A DNA stretch of 64,000 nt from Rhabdophis nuchalis (Eukaryota > Chordata > Lepidosauria > Squamata > Natricidae), in contig CM077643.1 of assembly GCA_039707465.1 (NCBI GenBank), positions 319,367,919 to 319,431,918 on the forward strand, written 5' to 3'. How positions within the stretch are numbered: the stretch's first letter is position 1; the number at the start of each line of letters is the position of its first letter. Under the pieces are notes generated by a model, which made no database searches, was not told the origin of the DNA, and was given only the letters and a program-made list of their open reading frames with translations. Below are positions 1-11,445 of this stretch, piece by piece. The position numbers and the translations under genes were made by a program.

Positions 1-1190
1 AAATTCTTGGGGTCATAGTCCAAACATCTGAAGGGAAGACAGGACTTTGGTTCAAAGGGCCTTTTTAATTTGAAAAGGTGACAGAGAATGTACCCTGGAA
101 ATACCGCCATTGTCGATTTTTAATAATTTCACCAACATGCTAGCTTCATTTAAGCCTTTTTGTTTGGTTGAATATTTCAATGAAAAAAATCCTTCCTTCC
201 AAATATATGTATACCATGAAATAGAATTCAAAGGCAACCCAAATTTGATCAACATAAAGAGAAACAAGGAGGAACATCTAACTATTACTATCCTACCTTC
301 ATCCCAAGTACGCAATAGTACAACCCAGTCCCATCTTTGGGATTTTGACCTAAATAATTGCACACTGAATATAGCACTTAAGTTCAGTCTATAGACATTA
401 TCTCATCCCAGTGACACAAATGAAATTTGTTTAACAGAATTATTTCACTACATTACCCATTTATTTTGATGTGAGCTTGGTAGAAGTATTCTTGGTGGCT
501 TTGGGCCCATTCAGTCAGAATAGTTTTGAGGCCAAAGGGCAGATAGAAGAAGAATCCCTGTTCCTTGATCGTTGTCTGTGATTGTTAATGATACCAATTC
601 CTTTTGTCTTTCCTTCTCCATTTTTAATACATTTTAATACACAGGCACAGTCTGAGAAGAATACAATTCAAGCAATGCATCCACAGACATTCACACAAGC
701 CATAACCTTCTGGAGAATTTCAGTTTCTGTGGAGCCAAGGAACATTAGGAAGCCAATTTGTCCCAAGAGTACGTTTATATCAGTCTAAAATTCATTTTGG
801 TTGAAATATTTATGATTTTGGGAAGGGAGGGGAGGGCACTGGAGCTCAGCTCAGTCAGATCAAGTTAGCTGAAGCTGCCGGCATTGACAAAAGTAGAGCT
901 TACTCTCCATCCCCTCCTTCGTATGCTTAAATGTGCTTTTCTCCAAGAGTCCTTTCTTAATGCTGTATCATAATTCATTAGGGCAGCTTTAACGAGTTGA
1001 TAATTAGTTTGGAGGGAGGGTGTAAGGAATAGGTATGTGTATTGGGGGTGGGAGGGAAGGGATGAGAAATGTTAGACAAAGTCAAGAAGGCTAGGCACCA
1101 TAAAGAGTCCTAAGGGAGCTTTTTGTCAACAAAATGGATCTGCCTAACAGGCAGTAAAACTTTCAAATGACCTTCATGTCAAACTATTGA
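1..1190. other. Unique AT-rich DNA, no gene seen
   Basis: Open frames here are under about 105 codons, overlap one another on both strands and show no recognisable domain. No transposon ends were recognised. It is best read as intergenic or intronic DNA. Confidence 0.5.
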
Positions 1191-1193
1191 GGG

Positions 1194-1196
<3 letters not shown>

Positions 1197-1240
<44 letters not shown>

Positions 1241-1242
1241 GA

Positions 1243-1274
<32 letters not shown>
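1197..1274. repeat. (TG)n-(AC)n inverted microsatellite
   Basis: About 21 TG units run directly, with only a few bases (T-GAG) between, into about 15 AC units. The two halves are reverse complements, so the tract can fold into a hairpin or cruciform as well as adopt Z-DNA. A looser AC/AT-rich stretch continues to about 1332. The open frames covering it encode only Cys-Val or Thr-His runs and are artefacts. Confidence 0.9.
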
Positions 1275-1277
<3 letters not shown>

Positions 1278-2040
1278 GTATACACACACACCCATACAGA
1301 TGTATGTATATAACATTTCTCATACACACACAAATGCATATTCCGAATATAGTAAAGAATGGTCTCCAAGAGTTTCATGTTCTCCCTTTTTTTAATAAGG
1401 CAAAAGCTCCAGGCTGAAAAAAAAATGAGATAAAGAGCAGGCTCCCCTTTCATTTTCCAAGTTGCCACACCAGGTGCTAAAATGTACATAAAAGTGTCTA
1501 AATCTGCAGATAATGCAAGGAGCTCTTAGCAAGGAGTCTCCATCTGGTGTTAGAAAATGGCCTGTTCAAGTTACAGTTAATATGGTAAAGATAGAAATGG
1601 CCATGGTGGTGATATTTGATCTGCGGTATGATTTAAAAGATGCTTGCAGATGTTATAGATATGTTATGGGAACAACTTCCTGAATGGTGAGGAATTAATA
1701 GTTCCTTTTACTGAGTGATAAATATTTTCAAGGTTAGAAGCTACTAAGCCCAATAAAGGCAATTTGTGTGTGGTTGGGGGGCGAAGGTGAGATAGAAGCT
1801 GAAAATTCAGATTGTCATATTTTGGGTAAGAGTATTCACTTTGCCATTACTCAATAGTGTTGGACGCAACCTAAAAGTATATAATGTGCACTTTTTTCTA
1901 TCTATAGAGGCTTCATTCAAAGCTACTAAGCCATTGCTTCCATAATCATGGTTTACTGACTTGAGCAACGATTGGCTAGGTTCACACATTATGCTACAAC
2001 ATACTTTTTAAATTGCAGTCATTTGATTAAATCTTGATGA
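1275..2040. other. Unique DNA, no gene seen
   Basis: AT-rich sequence with no recognisable repeat ends and no supported open frame. Confidence 0.45.
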
Positions 2041-2052
2041 TATCTTCTGGTT

Positions 2053-2396
2053 GAAGGGATGGGGTAGCTCAGTGGCTAAGACGCTGAGCTTGCTGATCAG
2101 AAAGTTTGGCAGTTTGGTGGTTTGAATCCCTAGTACCATGTAACAGAGTGAGCTTCTGTTACTTGTCCCAACTTCTGCCAATCTAGTAGTTCAAAAGCAT
2201 GTAAAATGGAAATAGAAAAATAGGAACCACCTTAAATAGGAAAGGCGTTCTGTGCGCCTTTGGCATTCAGTCATGCCAATGACTATAGAGACGTCTCCAG
2301 GGAGTGCTGGTTCTTCGGCTTTGAAATGGAGATGAGCACTGCCTCCTAGAGTCACGAACAACTAGCACATATGTGTGAGGGGAACCTTTACCTTTA
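2053..2396 (+). mobile_element. Sauria-type SINE (tRNA head, BovB-like tail)
   Basis: The 5' part resembles a tRNA gene, with an A-box-like GTAGCTCAGTGGCTAAG and a B-box-like GGTTTGAATCCC. The 3' end has the hallmark ACATATGTG followed by GGGGAACCTTTACCTTTA, which matches the BovB LINE tail used for trans-mobilisation. It is flanked by a perfect 12-bp duplication TATCTTCTGGTT (2041-2052 and 2397-2408), consistent with L1/RTE-type insertion. Body divergence suggests an old copy. Confidence 0.88.
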
Positions 2397-2649
2397 TATC
2401 TTCTGGTTAGTTCTAAATGAAACAAATCATATAGTGATCTTGATTATTGGCATGATGTAAACCATTCAAAGAGTTGGTTCCAAACACCTGGACAACCCCA
2501 CATACATAAGATACCTACAGCAGATGAATCCTGGTTGTTCCATCTAGCTGTAGCTGGAACTTACTGCATTATTTAAAAATATAGTATTTGTTTAGTGGGG
2601 TTTCTCTCTGTCAGCCCTCGCCTCACAGGGCTCAATCCACTTCTTATAC

Positions 2650-2784
2650 CAGGGATGTCCAAACATGGGAACTTTAAGACTTGTGGACTTCAACTCCCAG
2701 AATTCCCCAGCCAGCTATGCTGGCTGGGGAATTCTGGGAGTTGAAGTCCACAAGTCTTAAAGTTCCCAAGTTTGGACATCCCTG
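2650..2784. mobile_element. Palindromic hAT MITE, 135 bp
   Basis: Two 66-bp arms around a 3-bp loop (TAT) are reverse complements except for one mismatch. The ends read CAGGGATGTCC and GGACATCCCTG. A perfect 8-bp duplication TCTTATAC lies at 2642-2649 and 2785-2792, the hallmark of hAT transposition. There is no coding capacity. It shares its inner core with MITEs at 8675, 35905, 36134 and 45189 but has its own tips. Confidence 0.92.
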
Positions 2785-2792
2785 TCTTATAC

Positions 2793-3467
2793 CAACTATT
2801 AGATGGTCTGTGCAGTGCCCTTTGACCTGCAGTGAATCAAAGCAACAACCCCAGCATGATTTTTTTACCTTTTCTTCCCATGCACAGGTTTTTCCCATCC
2901 CTAGGATTTTATATCTTTCACTTGACAATGTCAGATTATGGAAACTGTTGAACCTGGGATCCCAGACAAGCCAAACATATGCTCTGTCAGTAAACCACAC
3001 CCACATTTTCCCCCTGGCATCACAGATGCAACAGAAGTTTGAATTTATGATGCAAATTATACTTTCAGGCTGCTTTATCACTGTTTATGAGCAATTCAGA
3101 TCAAAGCAAATCTGCACCAAAACCAGGGAAAAAGCAACAGAGTTTCTCAGAAATGGTTTAAGGATGCACATTATATTAATTAAGGTGATACAGAAGGTTT
3201 TTTTTTGTCACTGTTTAAACATATATACACAATGATTTAATTTCATTCAAAGTAAGATCCATAGGTATTTCCCCCCCTTCATGTCTGAGGAATGATACTG
3301 TTTAAAGATAAATGCTAGCCCATACTATACTCCCATTCTAGTGTGGCATTTAAATTCTGCTATGCAAACAGCCATCTAACATGCCCCTATTGTTGAATTA
3401 GCTCTACCGGTTTTACATATCGCACTCTTTCCGTTTACTGTCAGTTTGGTGCTGCAGAATTGTATCC
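2793..3467. other. Unique DNA, no gene seen
   Basis: A 184-codon open frame starts inside the palindromic MITE and runs to 3235, but it has no recognisable domain and its first third is MITE sequence. Confidence 0.45.
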
Positions 3468-3475
3468 AACTAAAT

Positions 3476-3935
3476 CAGGGGTCCTCAGACTTTTTAAACA
3501 GGGGGCCAATTCACGGTCCTTCAAAGTGTTGGAGGGGCTGGAACAGTTGAGTAGGCGTGGCTAGGTGGTCATGTGATTGGGTGGGCATGGCTAGATGGTC
3601 ATGTGACTGGGTGGATGTGGCTAATTTAACAATCCAAACAATATACCCAAATTAAACTTTAATTTGTTATTCTCCTGGGGATGGATGTGGCTGCCTTGGG
3701 GTGTGTATGAGGAATTTGTGTGTGTGTGTGTGTCTTCCTCTCCCTCTCTCTCCTTCTCCCTCTCCAACTCTTTCTGGAGGCTGAGAAGGCCAAAAACAGG
3801 ATGTGCAGAAGTTAGGTGGGGGCTAGCGGGTAGGCGGGACAATGTGGGTGTGGCAGCCTTGTGGTTCTGTGCAGGCTGGATTAATGGCTTCAGCAGACCA
3901 TTTCCAGCCCGTGGGCCATAGTTTGAGGACCCCTG
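3476..3935. mobile_element. hAT non-autonomous element, ~460 bp
   Basis: Terminal inverted repeats CAGGGGTCCTCAGACTTT and the complementary TTTGAGGACCCCTG bound the element. The flanking 8-mers AACTAAAT (3468-3475) and GACTAAAT (3936-3943) match at 7 of 8, as expected for an aged hAT target duplication. The interior is GT-rich, with a short TG run and a CTCC-rich patch, and encodes no transposase. Confidence 0.88.
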
Positions 3936-3943
3936 GACTAAAT

Positions 3944-4935
3944 GAACCCATTAGTTACTCGGCAAGTGAAAGAAAAGAAGAGAGGAGCATCAAAACAAAG
4001 ACAAGCCATAAAGTTTGCTCTATAAATTGGGGCCAACTTACTATTATTACCTTGGAGATACCCTTTTTATCTAAATTAGTAGGAAACAGGCTTTTTATTT
4101 TTATTTTTAGAAAACGATAGCAGTTGTAAACCCCTGAAAGTTTGTATATTTAATAGAGAGATTAACTAAGCCTCATTTTAGCAGTGGAAACGGCTCTATA
4201 GCCAGCAGTTTAAAAAGACGAAACTGTTAAAAAGATGCCGTAAAGCAGCGGTTTGATACAATGTCAGATACAAATGTGCTCTGTAAGAATGACAGCTGAT
4301 GAAAAGGATGTGATCAATGAACCTTTGTTTCTGAAATCCATGGAGACTCATGGCTTTGATCACATGGTGTGATTTGCGGAGCTTCCTAACACAAAATCAA
4401 GCCTGTATAATTTGCTCCACAATTCTGGCTTTGTGGCAGTGATGCAGGCATTCTGTTACATTAGAGAAGTTTAATCTGTTGCAGTAGACTTCAGCATTCC
4501 TTTGCTTTTCAGGTTAGCACGAACAGCCTGAGATATTTTGTTGCATGGAAAAAGAACAAAATGGTTTGTTCCCCGTCCATTCCAAGAACAAAAGCCAGCT
4601 GGATTGGCCACTGAATCTTTTTCAATACTGCAACAGTTGCTGTATCATGCCTGGTTTGGTGGCCAGAGAAAGAAAGAGAAAGGCCAGAGGAAATGGCGTC
4701 AAATATATACACTGACACTTGTACTAAAATGAGGTTATTATACTACTATCAGCTGGGGGAAATGCTTATCTAAATTAACTTGAGGCAATATTTTAACACA
4801 TTGGCAATTATAAACTCATTAAAGTTTATATATTCTCTGGAGATATTGTCTTTTTTTAAATACTAATTTTATTTTGTTTCTTCACCAACAAACACATATG
4901 ACCTTGTTGTCCTCACCTTTCTTTGATAGTTTATG
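3944..4935. other. Unique DNA with a possible conserved-looking block
   Basis: No repeat ends or supported open frames are seen. The stretch 4190-4510 has more even base composition and no simple repeats, unlike its AT-rich surroundings. It could be a conserved non-coding element, but only an alignment would show this. Confidence 0.3.
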
Positions 4936-4985
4936 AAGTTAGGTGGCACTTCATGAACAAGGACAATAGGCTGTTCTATTCAATT
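4936..4985 (+). repeat. Left copy of 50-bp direct repeat (L2 target duplication)
   Basis: This sequence is identical to 6990-7039 over 49-50 bases; the first A is ambiguous because the LINE tail is A-rich. The two copies lie exactly at the 5' and 3' ends of the L2 LINE, so they are read as its target-site duplication. That is unusually long for the CR1/L2 group. Confidence 0.9.
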
Positions 4986-6989
4986 TATCTAGGATTAGGG
5001 GAATTAGTCATCGAACCCCTGTCATGGTCAGATCACTCTCCTCCGGCCCGACTTTCTAACCACTACACCCCACCGTTGGGAGGTGGAACCAGAAGTGCCA
5101 AGATGGTTCCGCCCCAGGCACCTGATGGACCCGGAGAGGTTCCAGACGGAGCTTGGGCCAATACTTGTGACCCTGATCCGCGACTCGACTGGGGACCTAG
5201 TGGCCGCATGAAATAGTGCGGCCACTGGGGCCCTGGACCGGGTCGCGCCCTTGTGGCCTCTCACTCAGCGCCGATCCACCCTGGCCCCCTGGTTCTCTGA
5301 GGAGCTAAGGGTAATGAAGTGTACTGGCCTCCCGGGAGGTTACACGAGGCTGGCTCCAGGAAATAGTGAACGCTTCTTTGAGTGAGGGGTTCTTGCCGGC
5401 TGCCTTGAAAGAGGTGGTGGTGAGACCCCTCCTCAAGAAGCCTTCCCTGGACCCAGCGGTGTTGGCTAATTATTGTCCGGTCTCCAACCTTCGCTTTCTT
5501 GCGAAGGTTGTTGAGAGTGTGGTGGCACAACAGTTTCCCTGGCACCTGAGGAAACTGTCTATCTAGACCCACGCCAGTCCAGCTTCCGACCTGGACACAG
5601 CACAGAGACGGCATTGGTCGTGTTGGTAGATGATCTCTGGAGGGCCCGAGGTTGCTCCTCTATCCAGGTCCTATTAGATCTCTCAGCAGCTTTCGATACC
5701 ATCGACCATGGTATCTTATTGCACCAACTGAAGGGGTTGGGATTGGGAGGCACCGTTTTGTGGTGGTTCTCCTCCTACCTCTCCGGCCGGTCGGAATTTG
5801 TGTTGACAGGAGGGCAGAGATCGACATCAAGGCCCCTCACATGTGGGGTGCCTCAGGGGCCGCTCCTCTCGCCTTTCCTGTTCAACACCTATATGAAGCC
5901 GCTGGGTGAGATCATCCGTGGTTTTGGGGTAGAATACCATCAGTAAGCTGATGATAGTCAGCTGTACATTTCTACCCCTAACCACCCCAACGATGCCGTT
6001 GAAGTGATGTCCCAGTGTCTGGAGGCCGTGTGGGTCTGGATGGGGAGTAACAAGCTTCGACTCAACCCGTCCAAGACCGAGTGGCTGTGGTTTCCGGCAT
6101 CTTGATATAGCCAGTTGGTTCCATCTCTGGCTATCGGGGGCGAGTCATTAGCCCCCGCGGAAAGGGCCCGCAACTTATGCGTCCTCCTGTACTCACGACT
6201 GTCCTTGGATAACCATGTGACGGCCGTGGCCAGGGGGGCTTTTTATCAGGTTTACCTGATACGCCAGTTGTGGCCCTTTCTAGATTGGGACGCCCTTCGC
6301 ACTGTCACTCAAGCCCTTGTTATGTCTCGCCTAGACTACTGTAATGCTCTCTACATGGGGCTCCCCTTGAGATGCACCCGGAGACTCCAGTTATTACAGA
6401 ATGCGGCCGCGCGGGGGATCCTGGGAGCCTCATGGTACTCCCATGTAACACCTCTCCTGCGTGAGCTGCACTGGCTGCCTGTGGCCTTCCGGCTGCGCTT
6501 CAAGGTGTTAGTAACCATCTTTAAAATGCTCCATAGCACGGGGCCTGGTTACTTGCCTCCTACCACATACCTCCCTTCGGCCTGTCCACTCCCACAGAGA
6601 GGGCCTCCTCAGGGTGCCGTCTGCCGGTCAATGCCACCTGGTGACCCCCAGGGGGAGGGCCTTCTCTGTGGTGGGTCCTGCCCTCTGGAACGACCTGCCC
6701 CCCGACCTTCGCACCATCACGGACCTTCGCCTCTTCCGCCGGCTGCTTAAAACGCACCTTTTTCATCTAGCGGGCCTGGCTTAGAGCTAATTGTCTCAAA
6801 TTTAGTGACTGAATTTTAATATACGTTTTAATAGCTTTAATTATATTTTAGCACAGACACACCAAATTTAATTCTATTTTAAAATGTGACTGTATTTATA
6901 TTTTGATTGTTTGTTGTGTTTTTAATTCTTCTGTGCACCGCCCTGAGTTCCACTGGGGAGATAGGGCGGTATAGAAATGGGATAAAAAA
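4986..6989 (+). mobile_element. L2 LINE, 5'-truncated
   Basis: The copy begins near the end of the endonuclease domain (frame reading LSWSDHSPP at about 5020-5046) and runs through the reverse transcriptase and a C-terminal region. It ends with a 3' UTR carrying the CCGCCCTGAG ... GGGCGGTATAGAAAT hairpin typical of L2 and a short A-rich tail. Sequence between the endonuclease and reverse transcriptase appears deleted near 5325-5333. It is flanked by an identical ~50-bp duplication. The frame is broken several times, so it cannot be autonomous. Confidence 0.9.
5366..6770 (+). pseudogene. L2 reverse transcriptase remnant
   Basis: Blocks typical of the L2/CR1 reverse transcriptase appear in order: VVRPLLKKPSLDPAVLANY (finger region), DLSAAFDTIDHGILLHQL (first catalytic aspartate), GVPQGPLLSPFLFN, a YADD box whose tyrosine codon is a stop (TAA at 5944-5946, leaving ADD), LNPSKTEWLWF, then the C-terminal LDYCNALYMGLPLR ... 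RRLQLLQNAAAR and LRELHWLPVAFRLRFKVLV. The blocks lie in different frames: 5366-5566, 5614-5946 and 6115-6750. Frameshifts and the stop in the catalytic box make it inactive. Compare the antisense copy at 52587-53249, where the box is intact. Confidence 0.9.
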
Positions 6990-7039
6990 AAGTTAGGTGG
7001 CACTTCATGAACAAGGACAATAGGCTGTTCTATTCAATT
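6990..7039 (+). repeat. Right copy of 50-bp direct repeat
   Basis: Identical to 4936-4985 and directly follows the A-rich L2 tail. Flanking bases beyond the repeat differ, so the match stops exactly at the insertion boundaries. Confidence 0.9.
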
Positions 7040-7257
7040 GAAGATGGCTCTTAAAGTTTATGGATTTTCTCCAATTTAGGATGCCGGACGTATTATTAGC
7101 AGATGCTTATAACAATGACATTAGCAGGTTATCATGAGTGAATCTTTCTTGCAAAAGACCTAGAAACTTTAGTTTGTACTCTGGTCTCTTTTAGTAAGGC
7201 AGGATTTAAGATTGTGTCTCTGAATAATATAGCAATGTTACACCTTTTCTGCATAAT

Positions 7258-7626
7258 AAAATATTGTAAAGGTAAAGGTTCCCCTCACACATATGTGCTA
7301 GTCATTCCCAACTCTAGGGGGTGGTGCTCATCTCTGTTTCAAAGCTGAAGAGTCAGCGCTGTCCAAAGACATCTCCGTGGTCATGTGGCTGGCACGACTA
7401 AACACCAAAAGTGCACTGTTACCTTCCCAACAAAGGTGATACCTATTTTTCTACTTGCATTTTTACATGCTTTCGAACTGCTAGGTTGGCAAAAGCTGGG
7501 ACAAGTAATGGGAGTTCACTCCATTATGCAGCGCTAGGGATTCAAACCGCCGAACTGCCAACCTTTCTGATCAACAAGCTCAGCTTCTCAGCCACTGAGC
7601 CACCACGTCCCTTCCAAAATATTGTA
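7258..7626 (-). mobile_element. Sauria-type SINE with perfect TSD
   Basis: The antisense tail AAAGGTAAAGGTTCCCC at about 7268-7284 opens the element and the antisense tRNA head ends at about 7615. A perfect 11-bp duplication AAAATATTGTA occupies 7258-7268 and 7616-7626. The body matches the copies at 41885, 42969 and 53692. Confidence 0.92.
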
Positions 7627-7752
7627 CTCCTAGCTATTGGAAGAGACAAAGGGGATAGTAAAAGAGAATGATTGCATTATTTGAAAAATGCCTTGTTTAT
7701 TCCCAACTGTTTGCCTGAAGGAATGGAAGAAAGGGAAGGGAATAAAAGGAAT

Positions 7753-7870
7753 GGAGAGGAGAGGAGAGGAGAGGAGAGGAGAGGAAAGGAAAGGAAAGGA
7801 AAGGAAAGGAGAGGAGAGGAGAGGAAAGGAAAGGAAAGGAAAGGAAAGGAAAGGAAAGGAAAGGAAAAGA
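7753..7870. repeat. Polypurine (GGAGA)n/(GGAAA)n tract
   Basis: About 118 bases are pure purine on the + strand, built from GGAGA and GGAAA pentamers in alternating blocks. Such mirror-like homopurine runs can form intramolecular triplex (H-DNA). Both-strand open frames over it are low-complexity artefacts. Confidence 0.95.
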
Positions 7871-8666
7871 TTCATAACCACTATAAGATTTTGAATTGGC
7901 AATGATTTTCTTTTGGAAAAGCTGGATGGTTCCCAATAACATTAAAAGCACTGGCGGTCAAGCCCAATCATGTTAATGCATTTGCTATCTTCCTCAGAAA
8001 GGATGAAGACATAATTTAATTTGGAGGCTCTCATTCTGTATTCCCCTTGTATATTGACACTGCACTTCACCAGACAGTTTGTGCTTGTGTCCTTTAAAGG
8101 TGACCCATTAAAGCATTGGATGAATGCAAAGACTCCTAATCAGTGTGATGGGTTTCTTGGAATTATGTGTCAGGGCGGAATAGAGAGAGCAGGACTTTGA
8201 TTCAAAATTTGAAATTGCAAACAAGCAAAGACTATAATCACGCTGCCCTTTACTTCATCCTCCTCTATATCCTCCTGCCTCAAAGGTCTTTGGCTGATTT
8301 TTTGATATTTCTCTGCTACATTCATATTCAACACCAATACCTAGAATAGGTAAGATAAGATTAAGCTGTAGTTGCAGATAAGAGAAAAACAATATCATGA
8401 TACCATCTTATAAAAAACAGCTTACCTTGACATGAGTAGAGGGAGATGAGGCTGAACCCCAAGTAGCAGCTCTTTCACATGCACACAACAAATGTCAGGT
8501 CAAGTGACATACTGTATGTAACTTGCAGGAGCCTGGTGTGACTGAAACATATGGTGTGAACTCTTAAGTTCCAGAAATATATGATAAAAATATCACAGAT
8601 GTCTAAAAAGTCAATTAAAAACAACAGTACCGTTTTAATAACTGGAATACACAGATCCTAGTTATC
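7871..8666. other. Unique DNA, no gene seen
   Basis: AT-rich sequence without recognisable repeat ends or supported coding sequence. Confidence 0.45.
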
Positions 8667-8674
8667 ACTTAAAT

Positions 8675-8799
8675 GAGGGGTGCCCAATTTTGGCATTTTT
8701 AAGATTTGTACTCTTTAATTCCCAGAATTCTTCAGCCAGCCATGCATTCTGGGAGTTGAAGTCTACAAGTCTTCAAGTTGCTAAAGTGGAACCCCCTTG
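8675..8799. mobile_element. Degenerate palindromic hAT MITE
   Basis: Ends GAGGGGTGCCCAA and CCCCCTTG are decayed hAT tips. The arms contain the shared core (AATTCCCAGAATTCTTCAGCC and CATTCTGGGAGTTGAAGTC). Flanking 8-mers ACTTAAAT (8667-8674) and ATTTAAAC (8800-8807) agree at 6 of 8. It is older than the copies at 2650 and 35905. Confidence 0.7.
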
Positions 8800-8807
8800 A
8801 TTTAAAC

Positions 8808-9696
8808 TGTATGGTTTAATTAAAGCCTCTGTAGTTTGGTTTTATGTTTTATAAAGCACCAATTACCATAAGGAAGTGGTAATCCTTGCTAATGGACCAT
8901 AAGAAGCCCCTTGCTGCTTATATTTTGTTTTCCCCCGATCCTTAAACCTCACAGCGTATACAAATATACATATTAGCTAGACCTAAAAATGATGTAAAAT
9001 GCTCACCCTGTCCTTTCCCATTACATCATTATATCAATCACTGCTAGTGATAAAAAAAGAAAGGAAAAAAGATCACTGTATATTCTCACTGGGAATATAC
9101 ATATAATAAATAACAGAAATAGCTAGTTATTTAAAGTACTGATTTAACTGAAAGAGGAAAAACTCACAGCTGTTACTTGAACTATGGCCTACACAGTTTT
9201 TCCTTCTATGAAATGAATTCTCTTCTTTACAGATTATTTCCTCTCAAACAGTAAAAAATGAAAAGGTAGGATGGGACCAGCAAATTAAAGAAACAAATGC
9301 ATAGATGGTGAAGACCTAGAATAGTACTCAAAAATAGGAATATAATTGTTACATGAAAACTGTCTTATGCATTTCAACAATAATTTCCTCAGGGACTAAA
9401 GCGTTCCATGTAACTTGCTGAGTACACAAACAAATAACATTATTGAATGAACTGCTTTTTAACTGATATATTAAAAAAAGATAAATTGAGTTGTAGCTCC
9501 TGAAGAACATCACCAAAAATATTGAGCAATTAATTTTCATGTAGTAATGAGTTACTATTAAGTTTGGAAACCAGAGTAAAACTTTGTCTCCATTCCCTGT
9601 TTATTTTATTTTTAAAAACCAAAATCTAGTGATTTTATCTCTTAGCAGTTGATCACCTCTCGACTTCATCTTCATTACATTGTCATAGAACAATTC
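8808..9696. other. Unique AT-rich DNA, no gene seen
   Basis: No repeat boundary, domain or RNA gene was recognised. Confidence 0.45.
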
Positions 9697-9759
9697 ACAT
9701 ACATACATACATACATACATACATACATACATACAGACATACAGACATACATACTTACA
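9697..9759. repeat. (ACAT)n tetranucleotide microsatellite
   Basis: About ten uninterrupted ACAT units are followed by interrupted ACAG/ACAT units. Confidence 0.93.
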
Positions 9760-9789
9760 GACATTTTAACACACTGCAAGAACAAGAAA

Positions 9790-10427
9790 CTAAGATATGC
9801 ACATGAAGAGTCAGCATTCTGATAATTTTTATTTATGATTAAATGTATATGCCAACCATTTCAGGGTCAAGTGACTATAATATGCACAGATTAACAATAA
9901 AATAATACATGTTTATTGATTAGTCATTTGACTGTATCAAAACGTTATAAAAACAATACAAAGGAAACAATAGAATCTGTTAAAACAAATAATCACCCTT
10001 GCAATCAATTCCAAACTATTCTAGGTACCCTATCCTTCTCTAAATGATCTTTGATATGAAAATTGCGGTCTTGCTAGTAATAGGTAAATTTGCCTCCTGA
10101 AAGAAGCATGGCAGTTTACTTAGAATGTCTCCATATTTCTTAGTTTTTAAATAAGGATCTGAAAAAATGTCCCATTCTATCCAATTTAGTTTGAAATCAA
10201 ACAAGATATAATATGTGTAATATCTTCAGAGGTGGTATACACAGCCTTTCTATGAATGAAATTCCATGGAACCTCCCCTAGCTTATTATAGAAACATGCT
10301 CTTAAAAAATCTGTCTTAAATTGATGAATTGATAAAAGGTGTTGAAGTTACAGGAACTTTGAAAGCAGAAGAGTGATCATGCGATATGGGAATTCAACAT
10401 TATGCAAGTACAAGCAATAGAACAAAG
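9790..10427 (-). mobile_element. Probable 3' part of an old antisense LINE
   Basis: On the minus strand this reads as a broken frame followed by an AT-rich tail. It lies directly downstream, in minus orientation, of the reverse-transcriptase fragment at 11446-13085. The CR1 fragment at 10428-11445 sits between the two, so this is probably the C-terminal end and 3' UTR of that LINE. No catalytic motif can be shown here, so the assignment rests on position and weak resemblance. Confidence 0.4.
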
Positions 10428-11445
10428 TCAAACTAGAACCTTGGACTTTAAGAGAGCCAATTTCAAAAAAATTAGAGCTCGGGAAGAATTCCATGAATGA
10501 GAATCCTCAAGGGGAGAACAACCCAAGAAGCTTGGGAAATTTTGAAAAGTGAGATTATAAAAGCCCATTCTATCACAATACCAATGAAGAAGAAAAACAA
10601 CAGCTCTTGAAAGAAACCAGAATGGCTGCATAAAGAACTCTCTGAAAAATTGAAAGACAAAAAGGGTAAAAAAAGACATAAAGTGGAAAGGCAGCATATA
10701 ACTAAGGCAGAATATCAGCAAATAACCTGAGCCTACAAAGATGAAGTGAGGAAAGCTAAAGCTCAAAATAAACTAAGACTTGTGACAACAGCAAAAAAGC
10801 TTTTTCAACATGTAAAAAACAAGAAAAAAGTAAAGGAAATGATTGATCCATTAACGGAGAAAGTGGCAAGAAGGTGACAAGCAACAAGGGGAAAACAGAA
10901 CTGCTTAACTTGTTTGTTTGCATCAGTCTTTATACAAAAGGGAAAAACAACAACAGCAGTCCAACCAATCAAAACCAGTACCATAAAAAACAGATTGGGA
11001 ATACAAGTTAAAATAAGTAAGAAAATGGTAAGTGAGAAGAATTTATATTGTGAGGTAGCATTTGTAAGATGGTCCACCCTAGATGCATTGAAATCACCAG
11101 GACGAAATGGATTGTACCCCAAGGTTCTGAAGGAACTGGCAGACATAATCTCAGAAACATTGAACTATATCTTTTAAAGATCCTAAGGTACTGGGAAACT
11201 TCCAGAGGACTAGAAAAGCATTGAGGTAGTTCCCATCTTCAAAAAAGGGGAAAAAATAAATTCAAGAAACAATAGACCTATCAGCCTGACCTCACTACCT
11301 GGGAAGATTCTGGGAAAGATAATCAAGCAACGAATCTGCAAACAACTAGAGGTAAACAAAGTCATAACCAAAAACCAACATTGGTTTGTCAAAAACAGAT
11401 CATGCCAGACAAATCTGATTACTTTATTTGACAATGTGACAAATT
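10428..11445 (+). mobile_element. CR1 LINE fragment (linker plus N-terminal RT)
   Basis: Translated blocks match CR1 ORF2 between the endonuclease and the reverse-transcriptase palm: an AYKDEVRKAKAQNKLRL-like helix (about 10730-10785), KGKTTTAVQP (about 10938-10967), the palm entry PGRNGLYPKVLKELAD (about 11098-11145), then a block reading like KKGE ... NRPISLTSLPGKILGKI (about 11240-11320). Stops and frameshifts are frequent. It ends abruptly before the catalytic YADD region and interrupts an opposite-strand LINE. The 5' end is assigned by similarity only. Confidence 0.8.

Noticed and set aside
1184..1489. 101-codon frame with Cys-Val and Thr-His runs
   Set aside because: It reads through the TG/AC microsatellite.
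2681..3235. 184-codon + strand frame
   Set aside because: Its first third lies in a palindromic MITE and the rest has no domain. No splice or promoter support.
6115..6750. 211-codon + frame as a host gene
   Set aside because: It contains LDYCNALYMGLPL and LRELHWLPVAFRLRF, the L2 LINE C-terminus.
7630..7951. Four overlapping frames of 68-90 codons
   Set aside because: They are translations of the GGAGA/GGAAA tract.
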